Of a DNA stretch of 9,328 nt, positions 1 to 5,548 are shown piece after piece (positions within the stretch are counted from its first letter, which is position 1; each line of letters starts with the position of its first letter). A program made the translations under genes and the position numbers. The notes beneath the pieces are model-generated. The model was not told the origin of the DNA. It ran no database searches and was given only the letters and a program-made list of their open reading frames with translations. The DNA comes from an uncultured Butyricicoccus sp. (GTDB lineage Bacteria > Bacillota > Clostridia > Oscillospirales > Butyricicoccaceae), in assembly GCA_947575935.1 (NCBI GenBank), contig CANPPM010000098.1, positions 1 through 9,328 on the forward strand, written 5' to 3'.

Positions 1-141
1 GAAACACTTGACGCACGAAAAGCACTGTTAATAGAACAACGCGACCAACTGACAGCAAGGATGGCCGATATGCAGCGCTCACTGGACCGGCTGAATGAAA
101 AAATTGATCGCTATGATCAAGGACTGATGCGGATAGACTAA
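1..141 (+). CDS. C-terminal end of a probable MerR-family transcriptional regulator (partial)
   Basis: The frame is open from the first base of the window and ends at a TAA (139-141), giving 46 residues; the start lies outside the window. The peptide is helical and rich in Leu, Arg, Glu and Gln, with heptad-like spacing (LLIEQRDQL, then MQRSLDRLNEKIDRYDQGL). This is the pattern of the antiparallel coiled-coil dimerisation helix at the end of MerR-type regulators, where an 'L..L..KI..Y' ending is typical. The DNA-binding winged helix is not visible, so the family is inferred from the coiled-coil tail alone. Another coiled-coil protein cannot be excluded. The next gene on this strand has its own promoter, so the two are probably separate transcription units. 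Confidence 0.55.
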   Translation, partial: ETLDARKALLIEQRDQLTARMADMQRSLDRLNEKIDRYDQGLMRID

Positions 142-231
142 AGCCTTTTTGAAAACCATCAAAGCAGCCAAACAAAAATATAGGCAAGGCAAAAAACGGT
201 CGTGAAGAAATGTAAAAATTCGATTTAAAGC

Positions 232-260
232 TTGATTTTTCATCCAATTAATGGTAAAAT
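232..260 (+). promoter_or_regulatory. Sigma-A-type promoter of the 78-aa gene
   Basis: A TTGATT -35 box (232-237) is followed after exactly 17 bp by a TAAAAT -10 box (255-260). A TG one base upstream of the -10 (252-253) gives an extended -10. Transcription would begin near 267, just before the ribosome binding site at 271-277. This excludes the upstream in-frame ATT (232) as a start and supports the ATG at 283. Confidence 0.7.
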
Positions 261-282
261 AATAAAAAAAGAGGTGGCTTTT

Positions 283-519
283 ATGAAACCAACGTTGGAT
301 CAAATTATGACATCCGTAAAATACCTTCCACAGAAAACCGTCGGTAAATATTCCGGAGTTCCCCTTTTAGATCTGCTGACTGATTTAGGCGTCGGAGTCA
401 TAGACGCAGCCGACGTAAAAGAAAAATTACTGCTTCTGGAAAGAAAAGGGAAAGTAACCCTGGTCTGTATGGATCCCCCCAACAGTTCCCATATTGTTGC
501 AGTCCGATACAGACGATAA
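283..519 (+). CDS. Small hypothetical protein, 78 aa
   Basis: I do not recognise this protein. The ATG at 283 is chosen because an AAAGAGGTGG ribosome binding site (268-277) lies 5 nt upstream and the promoter places the transcript start near 267. The protein begins MKPTLDQIMTSVKYLP and ends in VAVRYRR before a TAA. It has no signal peptide or membrane segment. The middle is hydrophobic and helical (PLLDLLTDLGVGVIDAADVK), followed by KEKLLLLERKGKVTLVCMD and a short strand-like end. A helix, then 'RKGKV.LV', then a turn with Pro, Asn and Ser, then 'IVAVRYR' resembles the recognition helix and beta-wing of a winged-helix domain. That is only a shape argument. The gene stands alone, between the MerR-like gene and convergent hisE, and is followed by a strong hairpin. 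Confidence 0.7.
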   Translation: MKPTLDQIMTSVKYLPQKTVGKYSGVPLLDLLTDLGVGVIDAADVKEKLLLLERKGKVTLVCMDPPNSSHIVAVRYRR

Positions 520-551
520 GAAACGACAAAACAAACAATGGCATTCAAAAC

Positions 552-607
552 AAAACGGCGGATGAATACGATATGATTCTTGTCATACTGTATCCATCCA
601 CCGTTTT
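552..607. terminator. Long hairpin between convergent genes, probable bidirectional terminator
   Basis: The arm at 552-575 pairs with 584-607 as a 24-position imperfect stem: AAAACGG/CCGTTTT, GGATG/CATCC, ATAC/GTAT and TATG/CATA, with three mismatches and one G-T pair. The loop is 8 nt (576-583). On the + strand it ends in TTTTATT (604-610), and on the - strand in TTTTGTTTTG (555-546), so it could stop transcription in both directions. It lies 32 bp after the small gene's stop codon and 40 bp after the hisE stop codon, where a shared terminator is expected. Confidence 0.65.
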
Positions 608-647
608 ATTCTCTACCATTTCAAAGCGTCTTTACCTGCCTGCTTTC

Positions 648-971
648 TTATGTGTTGTGGTCGGAGGAATGAAATTTTTTCAGATTGCCAATCTTATCCG
701 CGCGGATATCCATTTCACGGGTCACATCATCTAATGAAACGCCGCAAAACTCCATCATGACCATCAAATGATAAAAAACGTCGTTAATTTCGCCAATCAA
801 CTCCGTCTTATCAGCATTTTTTGCAGCAATAATTGTTTCCGCACATTCTTCCCCGACCTTTTTCAAGATCTTATCTAGACCTTTTTCAAACAAATAACAG
901 GTATACGAGCCCTCCATTGGCTCCTCCCGCCGCCGGTGAATCACTTCCGCCATTTGTTCAAAAGAATTCAT
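648..971 (-). CDS. hisE: Phosphoribosyl-ATP pyrophosphatase
   Basis: HisE hydrolyses phosphoribosyl-ATP to phosphoribosyl-AMP and pyrophosphate, the second step of histidine synthesis in the cytosol. The 107-aa length is normal for a stand-alone HisE. The family core is clear: GSYTCYLFEKGLDKILKKVG (residues 21-40), then EECAETIIAAKN with metal-binding acidic residues E41, E42 and E45, and the second acidic pair in GEINDVFYHL (E61, D64), as in MazG-like all-helical pyrophosphatases. The start overlaps the hisI stop as ATGA (968-971), and an AGGAGG-type site sits just upstream, consistent with translational coupling. HisE is the last gene of the operon and is separate from HisI, which is fused to it in many other bacteria. 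The gene ends in TAA, and the 552-607 hairpin follows. Confidence 0.96.
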   Translation of the reverse strand: MNSFEQMAEVIHRRREEPMEGSYTCYLFEKGLDKILKKVGEECAETIIAAKNADKTELIGEINDVFYHLMVMMEFCGVSLDDVTREMDIRADKIGNLKKFHSSDHNT

Positions 972-1300
972 CCCTTCTCCTCCTTATGCCATAGCTCTGT
1001 ATAAAAGCAAGTCCTGTGGCCTGTATGACAAACTGGCCCGACCGGCGTACCAGAATAAATTAAAGTATCATCATCACAATCTGACAAAATTTGTGCAACA
1101 TAAATATAATTTCCAGAGGTTTCTCCCTTATTCCATAGCTTTTGACGGCTGCGAGAAAAAAACCATGCCGTCCCGCTCTCCATCGTCCGGCGCAGCGCCT
1201 CTTCATTGGCATAGCCAAGCATCAAAATTTCCCCATTTTGCTCATTCTGACAAATAACCGGAATCAAAGAATCCTTTACAAAAAAACGTTTTAAATCCAT
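968..1300 (-). CDS. hisI: Phosphoribosyl-AMP cyclohydrolase
   Basis: HisI opens the adenine ring of phosphoribosyl-AMP to give ProFAR (third pathway step). From the ATG at 1300 it is 110 aa. The frame extends upstream to 1342, but those 14 codons overlap hisF and match nothing in the family, whereas MDLKRFFVKDSLIPVI is a typical HisI opening. The start has only a weak GGTGG site and lies 10 nt after the hisF stop. Family motifs are intact: GEILMLGYANEEAL (23-36), FFSRSRQKLWNKGETSGNY (47-65), the metal-binding DCDDD (74-78), and the zinc-binding cysteines C75, C91 and C98 in DCD and CHTGHRTC. The end overlaps hisE by 4 nt. Confidence 0.95.
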   Translation of the reverse strand: MDLKRFFVKDSLIPVICQNEQNGEILMLGYANEEALRRTMESGTAWFFSRSRQKLWNKGETSGNYIYVAQILSDCDDDTLIYSGTPVGPVCHTGHRTCFYTELWHKEEKG

Positions 1301-1310
1301 AATACCACCA

Positions 1311-2075
1311 TCACTGGCGCACTGGAAGACCCTTGTCTGCAAGATACGCCTTAACCTCTCCGATCTTCAGCTCTCCATAATGGAACAACGAAGCTGCCAA
1401 TGCGGCATCCGCCCCCGTCTTTTCAAATATTTCAGAAAAATGTGAAAGCGTCCCGCATCCACCAGATGCAATCACCGGAATTCCAACCGATTGGCAGACT
1501 GCCTCCGTCAATTCCAAATCAAATCCAGACTTTGTACCATCACGATCCATCGAAGTCAGCAAAAGCTCCCCTGCGCCTCGCCGGTAAACCTCACGCGCCC
1601 ATTCAACCACATCCATGCCAGTCGGGGTGCGTCCACCTGCCACATAAACCTCAAAACCAGATGGGGTCTTTCCGGTCCGCCGTCCATCAATCGCAACCAC
1701 CACACACTGTGAACCATATTTCTCTGCAGCTGCATCTATCAAGCACGGGTTCTTTACTGCGGCCGAATTTACCGAAATTTTATCCGCACCAGCACGCAGG
1801 ATCTCTTTAAAATCGTCCGCCGTACGGATACCGCCGCCTACCGTTACAGGGACAAAAACCGCCCGGCAGGTACGCCGCACCACATCGGCAATCGTATCAC
1901 GGTTTTCACAAGTAGCGGTAATATCCAGAAAAACGATCTCGTCTGCCCCCTGCATGGAGTAAAATTTAGCCAACTCTACCGGATCTCCTGCATCACGCAG
2001 CCCAACAAAATTGATGCCCTTGACGACGCGTCCATCTTTCACATCCAAACACGGGATAATCCGTTTAGCAAGCAT
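1311..2075 (-). CDS. hisF: Imidazole glycerol phosphate synthase, cyclase subunit
   Basis: HisF uses ammonia delivered by HisH to convert PRFAR into imidazole glycerol phosphate and AICAR. The ATG at 2075 gives 254 aa. The alternative GTG at 2078 is directly adjacent, but GGGAGG (2088-2083) is 7 nt from the ATG, and MLAKRIIPCLDVKDG is the normal N-terminus. The (beta-alpha)8 barrel is complete. Catalytic D11 (CLDVKDGRVVKG) and D130 (VAIDGRR) are at the canonical positions. Other barrel motifs are VTVGGGIR (78-84), DKISVNSAAV, SMDRDGTKSGFDLEL, PVIASGGCG and the C-terminal ALAASLFHYGE. The start shares one base with the hisA stop (TGATG), suggesting coupled translation with hisA. Confidence 0.97.
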   Translation of the reverse strand: MLAKRIIPCLDVKDGRVVKGINFVGLRDAGDPVELAKFYSMQGADEIVFLDITATCENRDTIADVVRRTCRAVFVPVTVGGGIRTADDFKEILRAGADKISVNSAAVKNPCLIDAAAEKYGSQCVVVAIDGRRTGKTPSGFEVYVAGGRTPTGMDVVEWAREVYRRGAGELLLTSMDRDGTKSGFDLELTEAVCQSVGIPVIASGGCGTLSHFSEIFEKTGADAALAASLFHYGELKIGEVKAYLADKGLPVRQ

Positions 2076-2788
2076 CACTCGGCCTCCCGGATCGCAGCTG
2101 CCAAATCCAGTGTGCCCGTGTAAACGGCCTTGCCCGCAATCGCCTCATGAATTCCCATCTTCTTCAGCTCCCGCACATCCTCTAGTGTCGAAATACCGCC
2201 GGAAGCGACAATTCTACACGATACAGCACCACGTAGCGCCCGCAACTGATCAAAATTAGGCCCCTCGAGCATGCCATCCTTTTCAATGTCAGTGAAAATA
2301 ATTGTTTTGACACCATAACCCGCCATCTTTTTGGCAAAGGCAATATAATCCTCTCCCGAGTCGTTCATCCATCCTTCCGTACGCACAGTACCGCCTCGTG
2401 CATCAATACCAACCGCAATCCGTTCCCCGTATGCAGCGACCGCCTCTTTGACAAAATGCGGATTTCGCACTGCTGCCGAACCAATAACCACACGCGAAAC
2501 CCCAAGGCCCAGCACGTGTTTCACATCCTCCATCGAACGAATGCCGCCGCCTAGCTCAACCGCCGCACTAGTTTGATCTATCACACGCCGCACCACACTA
2601 TAATTCGCACGAGAGCCACTTTTGGCCCCGTCCAGATCAACCATATGAATAAGCCGTGCTCCCGCCGAAAGAAAGCCCTTTGCAGTCTCAACCGCATCTT
2701 CAGCGACCTTATGCGCAGTCGCATAATCCCCCCTCTTCAAGCGGACACACTGCCCGCCCTTGAGGTCAATTGCTGGTAAAATAATCAT
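2075..2788 (-). CDS. hisA: ProFAR isomerase (phosphoribosylformimino-5-aminoimidazole carboxamide ribotide isomerase)
   Basis: HisA opens one ribose ring of ProFAR by an Amadori rearrangement to give PRFAR, the substrate of HisH/HisF. It is 237 aa, normal for the family, and is a half-barrel-duplicated TIM barrel homologous to HisF. Catalytic D8 (LPAIDLKGG) and D129 (GIDARGG) are at the expected positions. HMVDLDGAKSG (48-58), ELGGGIRSMED (78-88), FTDIEKDGMLEGPNFD and RIVASGGIST mark the phosphate-binding and substrate loops. The ATG overlaps the hisH TGA as ATGA (2785-2788). The longer TrpF-like dual-substrate form seen in actinobacteria (PriA) is not indicated, since the protein sits in a histidine-only operon. 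Confidence 0.97.
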   Translation of the reverse strand: MIILPAIDLKGGQCVRLKRGDYATAHKVAEDAVETAKGFLSAGARLIHMVDLDGAKSGSRANYSVVRRVIDQTSAAVELGGGIRSMEDVKHVLGLGVSRVVIGSAAVRNPHFVKEAVAAYGERIAVGIDARGGTVRTEGWMNDSGEDYIAFAKKMAGYGVKTIIFTDIEKDGMLEGPNFDQLRALRGAVSCRIVASGGISTLEDVRELKKMGIHEAIAGKAVYTGTLDLAAAIREAE

Positions 2789-3402
2789 GACCTCTCCTCC
2801 GTCAGCTTAATAAAATTCTGTAAAATCGTTAACCCAATTTGACCGCTCTTCTCCGGATGGAACTGGCAGCCGAATAACTGCCCCTGCGCCACCATAGCCG
2901 GAACTTCGCCGCCGTAATCGGTCACACAGGCAAGATCCGCTCGATTTGCTGGTTTCGCCATAAAAGTGTGCACAAAATAAACATACTCCCCTGATTTCAA
3001 CCCAGCCGTCAGTGCATTCGGGCGCACAATTTCAAGCGCGTTCCAGCCAATCTGCGGCAATTTAAGCGACGTTTTTATTCGCTCGATTCTGCCAGGCAGA
3101 AGACCAAGCCCCCTGCACCAGCGTACCTCATCCGACTCCTCAAACAACAGCTGCATCCCAAGACAGATACCAAGAAACGGTTTGGCCTTTGCCGCCGCCA
3201 GCACGGTATCCAGCAATCCAGAACCGCGCAACGCCTCCATCGCATCTGGGAAAGCCCCAACGCCCGGCAAGATAACCCCCGCCGCGTTCTGAATCTGCTC
3301 AGGCGACGCCGCAATGCGACTCTCCGCGCCAAGAAAATCAAGCGAATTTCGCACACTCATTAAATTCCCCGCGCCATAATCAACGATCGCAATGTATCCC
3401 AT
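2785..3402 (-). CDS. hisH: Imidazole glycerol phosphate synthase, glutamine amidotransferase subunit
   Basis: HisH hydrolyses glutamine and channels ammonia into the HisF barrel. The 205-aa protein is a class I amidotransferase of normal length. The catalytic triad is visible: C80 in the nucleophile elbow LGICLGMQ, and H182 and E184 in CQFHPEKSG. The oxyanion-strand motif PGVGAF is at 46-51, and the N-terminus IAIVDYGAGN is typical. The usual YFVHSY segment reads YFVHTF here, a mild change. The start is set by homology. The nearest purine-rich stretch, AAGGTAGG, is about 13 nt upstream, longer than normal spacing, so initiation may be weak or depend on RNA structure in the gap before it. It begins the second, tightly overlapping half of the operon (hisH-A-F-I-E). 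Confidence 0.96.
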   Translation of the reverse strand: MGYIAIVDYGAGNLMSVRNSLDFLGAESRIAASPEQIQNAAGVILPGVGAFPDAMEALRGSGLLDTVLAAAKAKPFLGICLGMQLLFEESDEVRWCRGLGLLPGRIERIKTSLKLPQIGWNALEIVRPNALTAGLKSGEYVYFVHTFMAKPANRADLACVTDYGGEVPAMVAQGQLFGCQFHPEKSGQIGLTILQNFIKLTEERS

Positions 3403-3675
3403 TCTGAATGATCAACCTACCTTAGCCTTTCAGGTCCCTCAGTCAATATATGAACCGCTACCCCGCCACTTGATTTGACTGATGACCTCCAAAATGAAAA
3501 ACTCGAACTATAAATCCTGATTCTGCTTTCCATGTTTCAAAAAATTACCTATTCCATATCCTGAATGTATGCATCGGCGCCTCAACAGCATCTACCTCCC
3601 CCTGCCTCCACAACAGCATTCAAAGCGCCGCATCCCCAGCATCGTTTTAATGGCTTTTATCCATCGAGGTATGGC
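3403..3675 (-). other. 273-bp non-coding gap inside the his operon (between hisB and hisH)
   Basis: All other junctions in this operon overlap or are at most 10 nt, so this gap stands out. It is more AT-rich than the genes beside it. On the his strand I find no convincing gene. A 27-codon ORF (3591-3508) has a GGGGGAGG only 3 nt upstream and an Arg-rich sequence with no recognisable family. The gap contains an imperfect inverted repeat (3433-3487) and an imperfect direct repeat: GCCTCCACAACAGCAT at 3604-3619 and GCCTCAACAGCAT at 3579-3591 (+ strand). No promoter with good spacing is visible, and no hairpin followed by a T-run is present in the his direction. It may be an untranslated control region for hisHAFIE or the remains of a lost gene. 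Confidence 0.6.
3433..3487 (-). repeat. Imperfect inverted repeat upstream of hisH
   Basis: On the + strand GGTCCCTCAGTCAA (3433-3446) faces TTGACTGATGACC (3475-3487). Eight pairs are perfect (TCAGTCAA/TTGACTGA); a mismatch, one pair and a one-base bulge follow, then three more pairs close the stem. The loop is 28 nt. In the his mRNA it would place a SD-like GGAGG (3490-3486) at the base of the 5' arm, about 30 nt before the hisH start on the 3' side. There is no T-run after it in the his direction, so a simple terminator is unlikely. Its role is unknown. Confidence 0.5.
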
Positions 3676-4254
3676 CTACAGAACCCCTTTCGCACTCAGT
3701 ATTTCATCCTTTTCTGTCAATACAACCGCCTGACGCAACGCCCGCGCCAACGCCTTAAACAACGACTCTGTAATGTGGTGTGCATTGTCACCGTAAAAGC
3801 TTTTCAGATGCAGGGTTAATCCAGCATGGACCGCAAACGCCCGCATAAATTCCACTGTCAGGCAAGTATCATACTGCCCGCACATCGCCTGCGGCATGGG
3901 CGCGTCGAAAACAAGGAAAGGACGTCCCGAGCAATCCAACGCACAGAACCCCAAGGCCTCATCCATCGGCACATAGGCCGAGCCAAACCGCGCAATGCCA
4001 CGCTTATCTCCCAGCGCCTGCTGCAGCGCCTGCCCAAGCACGATACCAATATCCTCAACTGTATGATGCCCGTCAACTCTCAAATCTCCCTGACACATTA
4101 CGCGCAAGCCAAATCCTCCATGCACAGCAAAGGAAAGAAGCATATGGTCAAAAAAACCGATACCAGTATCAACCGCGTGCTCCCCGCCTTCCAGGCAAAG
4201 GGAAAGCTCAATCCTGGTTTCACGGGTCTCCCGCGTAATCTCCACACTGCGCAT
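3676..4254 (-). CDS. hisB: Imidazoleglycerol-phosphate dehydratase (monofunctional)
   Basis: HisB dehydrates imidazole glycerol phosphate to imidazole acetol phosphate using manganese. The ATG at 4254 gives 192 aa. A TTG at 4260 is in frame but lies directly against the GGAGGAGG site, while the ATG is 7 nt from it, and MRSVEITRETRET is a typical HisB start. The duplicated metal-binding motifs are intact: DHML (36-39), HHTVED (63-68), NAHHITESLFK (157-167, with H159, H160, E163, K167). The C-terminus SAKGVL matches the family ending. There is no N-terminal HAD phosphatase domain, so histidinol phosphate must be dephosphorylated by a separate enzyme. The gene starts 2 nt after the hisD stop codon and ends in TAG. 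The frame beyond that TAG stays free of TAA and TGA until 3441, with two further TAGs. Confidence 0.96.
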   Translation of the reverse strand: MRSVEITRETRETRIELSLCLEGGEHAVDTGIGFFDHMLLSFAVHGGFGLRVMCQGDLRVDGHHTVEDIGIVLGQALQQALGDKRGIARFGSAYVPMDEALGFCALDCSGRPFLVFDAPMPQAMCGQYDTCLTVEFMRAFAVHAGLTLHLKSFYGDNAHHITESLFKALARALRQAVVLTEKDEILSAKGVL

Positions 4255-4256
4255 GT

Positions 4257-5543
4257 TCAATCCTCCTCCGGAAAACGGATACGTACCGAATTAGCATGCG
4301 CGTCCAGCTTTTCCGCCTGCGCCAATTGAATGATTCCATCTGAAAGCGCTTTTAACTGTTCCCTCGAATATTCGATCACACTGGTCTTCTTCAAAAAAGT
4401 ATCAGTAGATAGCGGTGAGAAAAACCGTGCGGTCCCCGAAGTCGGCAGTACATGACTGGGCCCCGCCATATAGTCGCCCAGCGGCTCGGGGCTATACGCC
4501 CCAAGGAAAATTGCGCCAGCATTGGTCAGATATGGAACCAGTTCACGCGGGTGCGCTGTGACAATCTCCAAATGCTCTGGCGCGACCATATTCGCCATAC
4601 TGCAAGCATCTTTCAGATCCTCAAATACGATAGCGCATCCATAATTACACACAGACTCCCGTATAATCTCCCACCGTGGCAGTTCTCTTGCCTGCCGCTC
4701 CATTTCCGCGGAAACTGCCTGCGCCTGCGCCATAGAATCGGTCAGCAATACAGCCGACGCCAACCGGTCATGTTCCGCCTGACTAAGCAAGTCCGCTGCG
4801 ATATAGGAAGGATTCGCAGTATGGTCAGCAATCACCAACACCTCAGACGGTCCTGCAATCATGTCAATATCTACTGTACCAAACGCCATCTTCTTAGCCG
4901 CCGCCACATATGCATTGCCGGGGCCAACAATCTTGTCCACCTGTGGAATAAAGCCCGCACCATAGGTCAGCGCTGCGATCGCCTGCGTACCGCCTACCGC
5001 AATAATTCGATCTACCCCTGCAATCCGAGCCGCTGTCAGCACTTCAACGGAAAGATTTTCCGTTGGCGGCGTAACAATAATCAGCTATTCAACGCCCGCC
5101 ACCTTCGCAGGGATTGCAGTCATCAGCACCGATGAAGGATATGCGGCTGTACCCCCAGGCACATACAAACCGACCCGATGCAGGCCACGCACAGTCTGTC
5201 CAAGCACCGCACCCGGTACCCGCTGATATTCCCAGGTTCTAACCAACATTTTCTCATGATAACTACGAATATTCTCCGCAGCCTGTTCCAGTGCCTCCCG
5301 CAGCTCAGGTGCACAGCCATGGTATGCCTTATCTATCACTTCACGGCCGACAGTAAAGGGTTTTACCTTGTCATATCGCTGGGAATACTCAGCTACCGCA
5401 TCCATTCCGCGGGCCCGCACGTCCTCCATAATCCGCTGTACAGTCTCTTCAATATCGCCGCGTGTTTCAGCGGCACGAGCCTTCATCTCCTCAACAAACC
5501 TGACCTCCGCCTGCCCGTCAGCGACGACCGTCTGCAAAAACAT
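4257..5543 (-). pseudogene. hisD: Histidinol dehydrogenase interrupted by an in-frame TAG
   Basis: HisD oxidises histidinol to histidine in two NAD-dependent steps. The locus has 429 codons including the final TGA, the normal full length, and all lie in one frame, but codon 153 (5087-5085) is TAG. The context is VAGVE-TAG-LIIVTPP. Homologues typically have a second acidic or basic residue there (VAGVEELIIVTPP-like), so a single GAG-to-TAG change explains it. Everything else looks intact: the N-terminal domain (1-152, with GLYVPGG and YPSSVLMTAIPAKVAG), IAVGGTQAIAALTYG, KIVGPGN, zinc ligands Q255 and H258 (LLSQAEHD), catalytic E323-H324 (VAPEHLEI), D357 (LGDYMAGPSHVLPT) and H416 near the C-terminus. 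The start is 5 nt after the hisZG stop, with GGAGG 10 nt upstream. It may be a recent nonsense mutation, a sequencing error, or a recoded or suppressed amber codon. Without readthrough only a 152-aa fragment lacking the active site is made. A GTG at 5042 could in principle restart translation but has no good binding site. Confidence 0.9.
5045..5065 (-). repeat. Perfect 9-bp hairpin downstream of the hisD TAG
   Basis: In the his mRNA CAACGGAAA pairs perfectly with UUUCCGUUG around a 3-nt loop. The first stem base (5065) lies 19 nt after the TAG (5087-5085). No U-run follows, so it is not a terminator. It falls in a part of HisD (PPTENLSVEV) that varies between homologues. A stable hairpin at this distance resembles stop-codon recoding elements in geometry only; no known element is recognised in its sequence. 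Confidence 0.6.
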
Positions 5544-5548
5544 ATCTG

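Noticed and set aside
142..231. Terminator after the MerR-like gene
   Set aside because: Only weak pairings such as GCCT/AGGC and short A/T stems are visible, with no stem followed by a T-run.
1301..1342. Longer hisI start at 1342 overlapping hisF
   Set aside because: The extra 14 residues do not resemble the family, and the ATG at 1300 gives a normal N-terminus.
1400..1810. Open frames on the + strand opposite hisF (136 and 73 codons)
   Set aside because: Pro/His/Gln/Ser-rich composition is typical of the antisense of a GC-containing gene; hisF on the other strand explains the region.
3508..3591. 27-codon ORF on the his strand within the hisB-hisH gap
   Set aside because: The purine-rich site is only 3 nt from the ATG, the peptide is Arg-rich without known relatives, and it is in the hisB frame after two TAGs. 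It is not supported as a gene.
4257..5042. Independent second gene made from the 3' part of hisD (GTG start at 5042)
   Set aside because: It is in the same frame as the 5' part, with continuous HisD homology through the TAG and no clear ribosome binding site at the GTG. It is one interrupted gene.
4452..5135. 227-codon open frame on the + strand opposite hisD
   Set aside because: It is antisense to a clearly conserved gene, rich in Arg, His and Cys as expected of a shadow frame, and has no recognisable domain or good ribosome binding site.
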